Source: Paracyclopina nana (Eukaryota; Arthropoda; Copepoda; Cyclopoida; Cyclopettidae). Taken from it: a DNA stretch of 64,000 nucleotides. Both the position numbers and the translations under genes were made by a program. Positions 10,970 through 22,554 of the stretch are shown piece by piece (positions within the stretch are counted from its first letter, which is position 1; each line of letters begins with the position of its first letter). Location: positions 14,694,001 through 14,758,000 of the forward strand of contig JAGUCH010000001.1 in the NCBI GenBank assembly GCA_019096065.1, in the 5' to 3' direction. A model generated the notes under the pieces. The model ran no database searches. It was not told the DNA's origin and saw only the letters and a list, made by a program, of their open reading frames with translations.

Positions 10970-13900
10970 TCATCTCCAGAGACGGCAGAATTCGCGGATT
11001 GCGTCAGTTACGTGAGCGTTCTCTTCTGCTGAGGTCACTGCCTTATGGAACTTGACCAGCTGAGCGTGCGTGACCTTTGGCTGTTTCTCGTCCTGTGGCA
11101 GGCTCTTCAGGCTGCTCTCTAACCAATGGCACACAGTCATTCGGTCCAGCAGCATCAACTCCAAGATTATGTCTCCCATATCATGATAGGTGTAGCTAGG
11201 CAGGAAGAATATCGCCGCATTGATCAACCCGTTTATGAGCCTGGGGCCATACTCCAAACGAAGCCTTAAAATGACATCATCAACATTACTACAACGACTG
11301 ACGTGAATTACATTTTAATCATACCTGTTCACAATAGCGGACCGATGCTCGAAATCGTCTCTCTCCTCTTTCGAGCGGCCAAGGTGGAATAGGTCGAAAA
11401 TGAACTTCATGACGCTTCCATTGGCGTCCTTGTGGTCAAGGTTGATTGCCACCAACGCACACTCGATGACTGAGGGGACGAAATCCGTTTGGAGATAAGG
11501 GAGCGAGGCCCGCTGCACAAATCTTGCGTTCAACCGGAAGAAATCGTCCACAGTATCTGGGTGGTTTTTCAGGCTGGTCAGAAATTGGTTATTGTTCAAA
11601 TGTCCTCCATGGACGTTAAGAAGGGCAAATGTGGGCGGCAAAAAAGCACGCAACATCTCCAATAATCCGGCGACACACCCGCTTATGGGAGCGTATTCGT
11701 CAACCAATATTGACCCCTGCAAAGTAATACCAATAGCCAATAATTTTAGCAGATCACTTGAAAATCTTAAGTATTTACTGTAATACAATTTCCTCGAGCT
11801 ATAATTCAGTTTACCGATCCGACGCAATTAGGAGGATATGAAATACCTCCATCGGCTGCGTGCACTTTGCCCCTAGCCGTTTGCCCCTAGCCATTTACCC
11901 CTAGCATGTTTGCCCCTAAGATTTTTGCCCCTAAAGACTTTTGCCCCCAAGACATTTTCCCTTAGACACATTTACCCCTAGACATGTTTGCCCCTAGGAT
12001 TTTTGCCCCTGAAGACGCTTTGAAAGTTCATTTCGAATTGGACAAATTGTCAACTCGAGTCAACAGTGCAGTGGCAACCTACTCATGAGCAAAATAACCC
12101 AGGGCAAAATTCCTAAGGGCCAAATTTTACTGGTACTTGGGGCAAAAGTGCCTAAGGCAACATCCCTAGGGGTAAAAATCCAAGGGGCAAAAGTCCAAGG
12201 GCAAAAACCAAGGGGCAAACATCTAAGGGGCAAGTGTCTTCAGGGGCAAAAATTCTTGGGGCAAACTTGTCTAGGGGCAAAAATCCAAAGGGCAAAAGTC
12301 TTGGGGGTGACTGTCTCTAAGGACAAAGATCTTAGGGGCAAACGGCCTGGGGCAAACATATCGGGTAAACGGCTAGGGGCAAAAGTCTTGAGACCACCTC
12401 CATCATATAATGTATGCACGTATGGTCACAATGCAGTGTGAAGTTTGCTTTGCGCTTTTTTTGAAAAATGGCAACAATTGACTAAAATACCTCCGAGAAC
12501 CCTCCTCGTTGTGCAAAACAAAATTCCTCAACAAAAAATTCAACAGCCTCGTTTTCGATCCGCCGCTAGATGCAAATAAATACAGAATACAAGGGGAGAA
12601 TTTTCAACAATAAAACTACTAAGTACAAACTGATGCAACTACTACCGGTATCTGCTTTTCAAAAAACGCAACAAAAGCAACTAAGGCTATTACCGATAAA
12701 AAGAATTGGACGCGCCAAAGAGGCAAGCAACATCAAACACTTTCTCGAAACTATTCAGTTGGCTCTAAAGAGCCGCTTTTTCTAGTCGGCATTGACTTAC
12801 CAGGTAAAGAAAGCAAGGATGCGGGTGAACGATGTAAAGCGAAACCAATAGCTTGACGAGAGGCTCCACAAGCGGAGCAGATTGGGTTCCAATGCATCGG
12901 ATGACAAATCTAAGTGTACGGCAAGTCCGCTCCATCACGCGAGAATCTGCAGCATATACCGTGCAAATTTGCGCAATGACAGGCCAAACTTCTTGAACTG
13001 CCAGCACAGAGGCAGGGTGAGGCTCTCCGGGCTCCAACTCTATAGACACGTGACGAAATATAGCAGCCAATCGGTCCAGATAAAGAACTGGGTCGCTCGT
13101 TGACTGCCTCATAATCTTCTGTCCATTTTGGCCTGCTTTGTCAAGCAAGCCTGTCAAGGGACCTAGCTGGAGATCAATCATGGTTTTCATAGCCAAAGTC
13201 ACTCTGGAAAATCAAACACCATTATCAAGTGACGTTTCTAGAACAAGCCAAAAATAAAGCTCCCCGAGAAGATTTGCATGCACCTGCTCTTTGAACAATA
13301 CAATAAGCTAAAACGTGCGTGCAGGGTTTGCATAGGCCAATATGCCTAAAATACTTATATAGCCAAAATAGCATTATTCAAAAAATTATGACAGCATCAA
13401 ATATCTGAAACGTAAAAATGGTTACCTATCATGAGGCATGTTGCATATTAGCAGAGCAGCACCCTGAATAAGTCCTGTTGCGGCTGCGGGTTTAAGCGTA
13501 AAAGAATCCAAAGACCGTAAGATGTGCACTAATCCTTCAAAATGGGGCGTCATGTGTCTTTGGCATTGCGAGCAAATATTGAGCAAAGAGGTGGCAGCCT
13601 GGGATGCCAACTTGGGTTCTTGTAGGCCATAGAGAAGCCAATTTAGAATTCTTTCTAAATACTCCGGATGGTGATTAGCCCAGTCGCCAAGCTCCCCGAT
13701 TAGTTTCAAACTCGTATGCCTCACTGCCAAATGCTGAGTTTGTGAGTTGGAATTCAAAATGGATTCCAGGACAGGGGGAACATTTTCGTTCTCGGTCGGG
13801 AACAAATTACGAGCCACTGCTGCCATTATGAAAAGGGCAGCCTCCGTGGACTCCCAGGTTTGAGTTCCATGGTTGAGGAATGCAAACATGTGCTTGAATA

Positions 13901-15935
13901 CATTGGCGGACCCAACGACAAAGACGACATCTTTTATCAGCTCTACCACTCGATTGCGAAACTCTGCAAAGTCGTCGAACGCTTCCAAGAGGCCTTCTAT
14001 GTCGGGCTCCATTTGACAGTGTCGGCACAGCGAATTAACCAAGCGCTCAATGTAAGGGCGGAACACTTGATTAAGACCGTCGTCGTCTTTATGGTACAAC
14101 TCCTCGGAAAGTCTGCAAAAGTAATGTGACTTGAAGGAGGGCTGAGAGCACATAACTTTGGGGATTACACTTGCCTGTACCAAAAGTTGAATGTGATATC
14201 TGGGATCTCATAGTCCGGATGTCCGCAGCATATCAATACGTTGTCAAGAATGGTGATGGCGAAATGGGGTCTTCTTGGGTCGAAGCCAGGAGCACGCGGA
14301 TCAAAGTTTACCATCTTGACAATGAAGGTTTCAGCCAGTTCTGTGAAGACCCTGCAAAGACTCGAGGCCTTGTCTGTATCCTCATGCGCGACGCACATGT
14401 GATAGGGTCCTTCCAAGCTTTTCACAGTAGTAAATACGTTCAGCTCGAGGTTGCTCAAATACGATGAGCCTTCTTCCCAGCTTTCCAGCCTGACGAGCAA
14501 GGCTATAACACAATCGGCCGCAGCTTCGAACACAACCGGAGATTCTTGAATGTTTGACAGTACCAAAAACGCTTCCCGCATTACATCATTTTTGTCAATG
14601 TCTTCCAAGCTGATGGCTCCAATACCAAGCCATGACTGCAGAGCTTTGAAGGCATTCAGTTTGTAACTGGAACAGACAAAAAATATATTGCTCAGGCTTG
14701 ATGCAAAAATAGAATGAGGCAATGACAATCGTAAGCAAAGTAAAAACTGTTCACCGCAATTAATTTTCAGTACGAAAATCCACCAAACGATAAAAAAATC
14801 ACGAGCTAGTATTATAAAAATAATTCACTGAAAAGCTTAAAACGAGTTGTGCATGAATTTTACTATAACTACCAACTTTTGCTACACTATAAAAACCCGA
14901 CTTATAATCACTAACGTTCCTTACTAATGAATAGGCAAAGCTGACTTAATTGATTCACAAAATTGTGACTTGCAAGGTGTGAACACTCAAAGGTACTTTT
15001 AAGTGCACTGACATTACTCATAACAAAAATGCAAGTGAAAGCCAAGGTTACTGCCGGAACGCAAAAAATGATGTAATTACCTGGTATGAGAGTTTTCAGA
15101 TACGCAAACTTTAAGGAACTCATTGACTTGAGGCGCCTGTAGTTTGAGCTCTTCAGTAATTTCGTTTCGTCGGTTAGCACCTAATCGAAGGTTACGTGAG
15201 CTCACTTCCTCGGCTAGCACGCATAGAACTTCTAGCAAGGCCCAAGGCTTCGTTGGCCTCAGTTTTACCATTACGTCGGTGATGGCACCTCTCCACTGTG
15301 GCATTAAAAGTATCAAGTCGGCCAAGGCCAAGCATAACTGCGTAAGTATGGCTGGGCTCATCTGCTCGTCCACGTTTTGCAGATGCTCCATTAACGAGTC
15401 ACGTAGAGAGATGTGAGCCTCGGGAGGAACTTCATGAAACTTTGTTTCTATCTTCGTTCTCATTGTCTGGGCAGCAATATAACAGCTCTCTACATTAGGC
15501 TTGCAATGTAGAATTTCATCGGAGACCTGAAAAATGGAACATAAGGGCTTTGTATCGCCGCAATCCGCCAATGATGTTCGCATCACGTTCCTGTGCAAAA
15601 TTTTGCTCCTCTCTTGTAGCAAAAAGGCTCAAAAGTGACGTTGTCCCATAAATGCAACAAAGACAAATGTGAATTCTGCGGAACTCTAGCTTATAACGTC
15701 AAGCAACGAAAATAAAAGGACTTAAATTTAGACTCAAGACTATTCAAGATTTACCGTGAACATATTAGCTAAATATTTGTTGGTGAAAATATAGAACTGT
15801 TACCTTCCATGCGTAGACTGAGTTTTGCAGATTTTGCAGCCATTCGTTAGCCCTCTGTTTTTCAGTTGGATCAGGATTGTGATAAAGCGCGGCAATACAA
15901 GCGACAGTTTGATCGACGGTAGGAAGGGCCTCCAT
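10970..15935 (-). CDS. Tnpo3: Transportin-3 (importin-beta family receptor for SR proteins)
   Basis: Seven exons in transcription order: 15935-15804, 15526-15081, 14666-14175, 14112-13426, 13203-12801, 11716-11325, 11264-10970; 948 aa, close to the human protein (923 aa), so complete. The N terminus (ALPTVDQTVACIAALYHNPD), the block around VESCYIAAQTMRTKI, the FNFWYRLSEELY junction, CFLYLGSILVDEY and the C-terminal LINAAIFFLPSYTYHD block all match transportin-3. It is a HEAT-repeat nuclear import receptor for serine/arginine-rich splicing factors, released by RanGTP. The intron after the exon ending at 14175 starts with GC, not GT (CAG then GCAAGT), and the phase demands it. The 11717-12800 intron contains a Foldback-like transposon. 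It shares an upstream region with ARMC8, which is transcribed the other way. Confidence 0.93.
11854..12394. mobile_element. Foldback-like transposon built of inverted arrays of a TTTGCCCCTAG core
   Basis: Between two copies of ACCTCCATC (11845-11853 and 12395-12403, a 9-bp target duplication) lie two arrays of a degenerate 15-20-bp unit with core TTTGCCCCTAG. The left array (11866-12016, about nine units) is in one orientation. The right array (about 12100-12391, about 14 units) is in the opposite orientation, separated by ~85 bp of unique sequence. The outermost units match as TTTGCCCCTAGCCGTTT and its complement. Long terminal inverted repeats made of short tandem repeats plus a 9-bp duplication are the hallmark of Drosophila Foldback (FB) elements. 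No transposase frame is present, so it is non-autonomous. Confidence 0.65.
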
Positions 15936-16592
15936 TTTGGCCACACTCGGAAGACGTTTTGAGCAGCAACCGACCTCCTTTTTAGGAACCCTTACATTGA
16001 AGCCACATCGGCGAGGTCGAGCGGCGGCCTTTCTACAGCACTCGGTGGTAGTACGCTATTGCAAAAGCCAACTCGTAAGCGGAGAGCAGCAGTAACCCGG
16101 AAAATTTATTATTTTCTTTCGCACAGAACGCGTATCTTACCTCCACCAAACGAAAGAGGTCAAACTACCGAAAAAAGCCAAAAATGCCAAAACAAATTTT
16201 CTCTTAAAATAATTATTACGCAATGTATTACGCCATTTCATAATTAAAAACAAGGAAAATAGTCGTCGAATCCAATTCGGCGCTAAAAATTTCAAATTTG
16301 CAAGCAAGTTTTTACAATTCACAGATTCTACATCTGGTAGCTCGAAACGTCGTCGCCATTTACAAGTTATCGATTTGGCTTTTTGTCGCCAAAGCGCAGG
16401 GTGCCTTTTGGCAGTTTCACAGATTTATTCATTTGTTTGCGGAACTAACTAACCAAGTGTAGCAAGAGTGCCTCAACTTAAAAGGCGTCGTCAGATCTCG
16501 TGAGCTGAAGGCCGAAAACAAGATGTTAAAAATCTGAGCTGACATTGAGACAAGTGACCTTTGGCCTTCGGCCTGTTTTTGAGCTGGGTTTA
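15936..16592. promoter_or_regulatory. Divergent promoter region between transportin-3 and ARMC8
   Basis: 657 bases between two start codons facing away from each other. Both genes are housekeeping, so a shared bidirectional promoter is likely. No TATA box or other clear motif was seen. Confidence 0.5.
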
Positions 16593-19014
16593 ATGACGGC
16601 CGTCATGGTCGGGGTTGGGCCTTCAATCATGGTAAGAGCGTCGCATAAAAAATTGCTGTCCTGCTTCATACTAAATAGTGCGGTTTTAATTTTTGTTTTT
16701 AGGACGTTGACAGCAACCGGACATTCATCGACGACCTCTTCTCGAGTGACGAGGAGAAATGCTTCAACGCTGCGATGTAAGAAAGTGTTGAAAGTGTCGT
16801 TCACACTAGCTTCAATCAGTATTTTTCAGACAACTTAAAAGCGCTCTTATTGGATCCAACAAGGCTAAAAACCGGGTCATCGAAGCCGGTGTTGTTCCGA
16901 GGCTCATCAGTCTTCTTACGGAGCACAACTCGACGAATGCTGACCTAAAAATAGCCGTTGCTTATGCTCTTGGGTCCATAGCAAAAGGCTCTGAGCAGCA
17001 CATGAAGGTCCTGTTGGAGTGTGACATTGTCACTGTGCTGTTAGACTGCATTGTAACGTCCTCGGAGCCGAAATTCGTCGAGGCCTGTCTTTGCTGTTTA
17101 AGGACAATTTTTTGCCATCCAGAGGCTCCCGTAGACGTGATTTACTCTGACCAAACTCTAATATCACGTCTCTTGTCCCTAATGCCATTGTCGACCTCGA
17201 ACCAAATCTCAGTGTCATCGATTCTTATGAACAGTTGCAAGGTGCATGATCACCAAACCGCGCTGACGTCTCAAGGTGCTGTCAGCGCCTTGCACGTACT
17301 CATAGTGTCATCGTTGCCTGATGTGCAATTGCCAGCCTTGCAGTGCTTGGCCTTCCTGGTGTATGGCAACGCGACCGTGGCCTCAGTTGTGGCGGCATCT
17401 TTATTTGAAGGGCAATGTCTCGTAGAGTCTGTGGTGACCATGATGGAACGCCAGCACAAGGCGGAAATGCAGTTGGCTGCTGCACGTGTGATAAGCTATC
17501 TGAACAGGTAATGAAAAATATTTCTAAAAATGTAAGAGCATATACTATTTACTTTTATTTCAGGTGCGAGGTGCTGGATAATGAAGACCCCAAAGTGGTG
17601 TACAAGGCTTTGCCCACCCTAGTGAGATTGACGAAGAAGGACAATCCTCCTCAGACTCGGATCCTTGCGGCGGACACTCTCGCATATTTGATAGAATCGA
17701 GTCCAGACTTGCAAAGAGTTGCAGCCATCTCTAACCATCTGATCCCAACAGTAGCCTCGTTTTTATGGTGGGATCCCAACTCGGCCTCGGTGACATTAGC
17801 CAGCTTTAGCGATTTGCACATTGTCTCCAAGCCGAGATTAGTTTTGGAGAAGGGCCAATGTCTTCATCCAAATTTGGGGAAAGAAATGAAACGCGCTGCT
17901 TTTCGAGTCTTTTCGGCCCTCGCAGCCTCGGATGAAGACATACGGAAAAAGATCATTGATACCGATAATCTAATGGATCTACTGGTGATCTCCTTACACG
18001 AGACAGAAAATGCCAAGTTGCAAATGGCTGCCGTAGGGTGTCTCCATTCTCTGTCAAGATCTGTTCAGCTTTTAAGAACAACATTCCAGGTAAGGCACAG
18101 CTTCGAAAAGGCTTATATTCTGTCTGATGCCAATTTCTTTTTCCAGGATCACCCAGTATGGAAACCTTTGATTTCGATTTTAGAATCTCCCAACTCGTCG
18201 GTGGATTGCATGGTAGTTGCTTCTTCAACTTTGTGCAACCTGCTACTGGAATTTTCGCCATCCAAGGAGCCCATTGTGGATAATGGTGCGATCGAGCTGC
18301 TATGTCAACTTACTCATAAATACGATCCTTCGCTTAGGCTCAACGGAGTCTGGGGCCTGATGGTAAATATTGCATAAATCTTGGGATTTGTAGCTCCATG
18401 CTAAAACTTCTTTTCCAGAATTTAGCCTTCCAGTCAGACCAGCGAATCAAAGTGCAGATAATCATGGCAATGGGTGCGGATCAAATATTCAGACTCTTGT
18501 CTGACTCGGACATTAATGTGGTCATGAAAACGCTCGGCCTCCTCCGCAATTTGGTGGCGCATAAAAGTCAGATCGATCATGTGATGTCTCTTTATGGGAA
18601 GCAAATCATGCAAGCCGTTGTTCTCATACTTGAGAGTGACAACAACGCTGATGTCAAGGAGCAAGCCTTGTGTATCCTAGCTAACATTGCGGATGGGGAA
18701 ACCGCCAAGTCCTTCATCATGACTAACGAGGATGTTTTGAAAAAAGTCACCAACTACTTGATGCACACCAACACCAAGTTGCAAATGGCGGCTGTCGTAT
18801 GCGTCTACAATTTGGCGTTCATCGAGGAACCTGGTGCTGGAGAAAGGCAAGCAAAGCTTAAAGAAGTTGGCGTGCATAAAATCCTGGGCCAACTCTTGAA
18901 TACTGTGGATCCTAACTTATGCGAAAAGTAAGCATTACTTCAGCTGAAATTGCCGTTTCCATTGACTTTTCGTGTTTTATTAGGGCAAAGGCCGCTCATC
19001 AACAATTTGCATGA
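16593..19014 (+). CDS. Armc8: ARMC8, armadillo-repeat subunit of the CTLH/GID E3 ligase complex
   Basis: Seven exons: 16593-16631, 16703-16776, 16830-17507, 17564-18089, 18147-18362, 18419-18927, 18984-19014, phases consistent; 690 aa against 673 in human. The protein is armadillo repeats throughout. Diagnostic stretches include [29 protein letters not shown] across a splice junction, LCNLLLEFSPSKEPI, FRLLSDSDINVVMKTLGLLRNL, KEQALCILANIADG and the terminal CEKAKAAHQQFA. ARMC8 is the Gid5-type scaffold that links substrate receptors to the CTLH ubiquitin ligase and has also been tied to endosomal sorting. The first exon codes for only 13 residues; the second ATG at 16605 is an alternative start. 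ATTAAA at 19201 is the likely polyadenylation signal. Confidence 0.93.
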
Positions 19015-19239
19015 CGTCAGGATGGGAGATTGGCCAACTTTTTACCCATATCTCCCAACCATAGCGGTAACGGCAGCCAGATTTTTTCTTTGGACAACAT
19101 GTGGATGGTGAACTCTTACCAGCCGAATCAACCACCAAGTCCTGATGATAATTGTTAAAATGAAATTATATATTGTATGTTATCTGAAGAACTATTGAAA
19201 ATTAAAGCCTAAGCATATTATTTATTAAAAAATGGATGG

Positions 19240-20278
19240 TTAGTTTTCACATATAAAAGGTAGTTTGTCTTCACATTCCATGTCGTGCCACTTCATGCCA
19301 TCTTCATACCAAGTTGTTAGGATTGCAAGGCAGCCCTCTCGACCTGTGTAGTTGTCAGGCTGGGACAATCCGCGAGCTCCATTGTCTGACCAATTCTGAT
19401 AACGCTCAGGGAGAAATAGCCTCTTCTTAGGCTCCCATACCCAACTTGGAGTTCCCGATGCGGTTAGAGGACAATCAGCTCCGGAGCAAAGCTGACCACC
19501 AACCCAGGCGCCATACACATTACCTTAAAGAATTTCTTGTAAACTTTATACTGCTAGGAAGTGCAAATGCAGGATACCTTTATCGACTTGGTCTAGCACA
19601 AAATTGTCCTCTTCAGCCGTCTCAAGAGTTGACAAATCCATGCAAAGCTGCTTGCAAATTTGGCGAGCTTCACTCCATGATTTTTGAGCATTTTGAGTGT
19701 CTGCAGTCATCCAAGAGAAGTAGTATAGCTTTCCCCCGGCAGGAAACGCATTATCAGGCACTGAAAAAATTAATAATCAACGTCAAGCTTAAGCACCAGG
19801 GTTATTACTTACATTGGCAGCGTTGAGGCTGCTGAGGCTGAAAATTGGATGCAGGAGAGGGTTGCTGAATATTTTGGGGAGGTTGCTGCTGAGGATTAGG
19901 CGGAGGTTGAGACGCAGGAAAGCTTTGAGGAGGCTGCTTTGACTGAGGCGGCGGCGGAGGAGGAGGAGGAGAGTTTTGTAGAGGTGGGGAGAAGTTTTGG
20001 GTTGGCTGAGGGGGAGGCTGTTGGGGAATTGGGTTAAACTGGAAATTAGGAGACAAGGGAGGTTGAAAATTTGGCGAAAAGCTTGGCGGGGATGGTTGAG
20101 GCTGCTGAGCTGGAAGAGGCCGCGCACTTATGGGTGGGGCCCCACCCCCGATTCCACCAAAGAATTGATTTACGGCAGCGGGATTCAATGCGACAGGCTC
20201 GTGGTGAGCAGCGTTCGAGCCTTTTGAATACATCGAGGCCAGTATAGCCATACAAATTAAAAATAACTTTTGCCCCAT
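19240..20278 (-). CDS. Secreted C-type lectin with long Pro/Gln-rich N-terminal region
   Basis: Three exons in transcription order: 20278-19813, 19760-19578, 19523-19240, phases consistent; 310 aa. The start MGQKLFLICMAILASMYSKG is a good signal peptide; an upstream in-frame ATG at 20353 would put 25 residues before it and spoil it. Residues ~45-155 are Pro- and Gln-rich with a run of eight prolines. The C-terminal C-type lectin-like domain has KLYYFSW, the helix with Cys around ARQICKQLCMDLSTLETAEE, the VWEP stretch, WSDNG and the final WYEDGMKWHDMECEDKLPFICEN. The usual calcium/sugar motif is not clearly EPN or QPD with WND, so sugar specificity is open. Such proteins act in insect haemolymph or cuticle surfaces, often in immunity. 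Its 3' end meets that of ARMC8 head-on. Confidence 0.85.
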
Positions 20279-20498
20279 GCTAATCCAAGTTCTAGCCAAC
20301 ACTAAGAAAACATGAGAGAGCTTAGTTAATTTTGAGAAATCAGCACTAAGCACGACGAGAGGAAAGATGAGAGGAAAGATGAGAGTGATTGTGTAAGTAT
20401 CATGTGTTTAATTTTTGCAACCACCTATCATAAGGTAATTACCCATAACTAGCGAGAGTATAAAAATCTATGTTCAACCGTTCCATTGGAAGACTAGG

Positions 20499-21872
20499 TT
20501 ACCAGTTCACATTGAGGGAGCTTCTGCTGATTGAATTCATTCTGGTTCGAGATTTGGATCGTGATCTTGATCGATTTTTTAAGCTGTAAGTAGATCCGCC
20601 AGCTGCGACATCCATGCTCGACCTTCTTGCATTTCTGACATTCTTGTAAAAGTCTTCATCTTCTCGATGAGCCTCCTCTGGCCTTTGCATTGCGCTATAA
20701 ATCGGCATGCCCATGAACCTGGGCATGTTATCTTTGGCAGTCCACTTTTGCCCACTCCCATCGTAGCTTCTACGGCGCAAGGACTCTTTTCTTGAGGCCT
20801 TCTTTTCTGCTACATACTGAAATTTGCCATCGCCTGGTAATCCAGGGGACCATGACTTAGTGTATATCACTCGATACAGAAGGAACCATATAAAAATGGC
20901 GAGACAGGCTGCCATTACTTTTTCTAGGGTTATGTGGAAGTAGAGAACAGTGTAGAATAACATGATATCCCAAAGGGTAACCCAAAGAGCTAACACTCCG
21001 AACAGGAAACGCACCCAAGGTGTGTACTCTTTGTAATTGTTCCTCAAATGGAGAAACTCTTCGTTTTTGAGTTTGGATAGAGCTGTCGTGTCACGTGGAT
21101 CTCCGGAAGAGTTCAAGTCTGTCTTGAGCCTTTTGTGCTCTTCGTTCCGGAGCAAATCTTTGATGCGTTCCCAGCCCAAATATGCTCTAGCTTCCTCGAT
21201 GATAAAGAGGTTATTCCAGATCAGCAAAAAAGTGTGACCTTAAAAGAAAGGTTGGTAGAACCAAAAAAATCAAATAAAAAGACACCCTCAAGATTTACCT
21301 GAAATGTCAAAGCCTCTCCATCTGTATCCCTTGGACACACACTTTGACTTGGTGAGATACTTGGTCACACTGCACAATCCAGATCTGTACTCGACATAAG
21401 CAAACAAGTTGGTGAAAATGTACCATACTCCTGTTGCAATGACCAATCTCACAGCCTGATTCCACAGCACCTCTTTATTGCCACAACTTGTGACATAGCT
21501 GGTGAGTCCCACGAAAAGACCGACGAAAATCAGGGTCCACCCCCAGCCCCACTTGACAAAGCATACATTGAAAAAGTTGTCAGCCTGTGCCATGTAGAAA
21601 GTGGAGTTCTCCACAGTGAGAAAGTCTCCTATGACGCTGATGATGAGGGTGCCAATGAGATACATGCCAACTTTATGGGAAACGTCGATACCAAAGATGA
21701 CTTTTCGACACACATGAACCACCATCATGATTAAGACAAGTTGCACTGACGCAGCCTCTGCAAGGGGCTTGGTGCCCTTAGCAAGAGACCTAGCAGTGTC
21801 AGTGGGCCTGTATTTCATGGCCAAAGTTGAGCGTGAAGGCCTCGTTTTTGAGTTATTGCCGTTTAGGCCCAT
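20499..21872 (-). CDS. Fitm: FIT-family fat-storage-inducing transmembrane protein
   Basis: Two exons in transcription order: 21872-21299 and 21238-20499; 437 aa, like the long insect FIT proteins and longer than human FITM2 (262 aa). Several hydrophobic segments span residues ~40-330. The family signature falls across the splice junction: RWRGFDISGHTFLLIWNNLF, then IIEEARAYLGW, with the conserved catalytic-type His in SGH. FIT proteins sit in the endoplasmic reticulum, are acyl-CoA diphosphatases and help bud lipid droplets. After the last membrane segment a basic, Ser/Arg-rich tail (KNRSRSRSKSRTR) is cytosolic by prediction. It is divergently transcribed from RacGAP1. Confidence 0.88.
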
Positions 21873-22554
21873 ATTACTCTACAATAGAAATTGTATAAAG
21901 GGGTCGTAGAAAAACGGCCTAAAAAGACAAAATCTCACCAAAAATTGCAACTCTTCTCGTAGATTGAGACTAATATGCTCGGCCTCCTAAACAGCAGTTC
22001 ATCCGGCCGTCGATGCACAAAGAGCAGGTGACTTTCCACAAATTTGGCACAAAGCCGGCTCTTGTTTTCGGGACAAAATAGCAGTTTCGACAAAAGGCAG
22101 GTTTTATTCTATGAAGAATTGCGTACATGCGCTCTACATAATGAGCCCAAAAAACGTAACAGTTTCATCAGTTGCTTCTTACGTGACGTGTTCCATAAAA
22201 ACACGAATTTCGTCAATTTTGTTGAAGGAAAAAGACATGTTAAGAATAAGTGTACTAGAATATTAGCCTTGATCCTTTTTAAGTTGAGTGTGAAGTGGGG
22301 TCTATTTTTACTCAGTTTCAAGTGGGATGTAAACAATATCCGCGAGCGCTGATTGGCCAAAAATATTTCGCCAAATCGGCCGGGGTCAGCCTTAGGCTAA
22401 CCGACAACTGCCGGTCGTACGGAAAATCGTTGTAGTCGCTCAAAATTTCAACTGGAGGCGCGTCCTCGTGCTCTGAACACACTTTTAATTGACAAAGGTT
22501 AGATTAATCTCCGTCCACCTCAATTTCAACCTAACAATTTTTTCAACATTTCAG
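21873..22554. promoter_or_regulatory. Divergent promoter region of Fitm and RacGAP, with a 5'-UTR intron
   Basis: About 0.68 kb between opposing start codons. A GT at 22498 (AAAG then GTTAGA) and a TTTCAG ending at 22554, directly before the RacGAP ATG, make a 57-bp intron in the 5' UTR. Two short opposite-strand frames near 22044-22360 have no recognisable content. Confidence 0.5.

Noticed and set aside
12085..12441. Open frame of 118 codons in the transportin-3 intron
   Set aside because: It is a translation of the GGGGCAAA minisatellite of the Foldback-like element, giving a repetitive peptide without gene signals.
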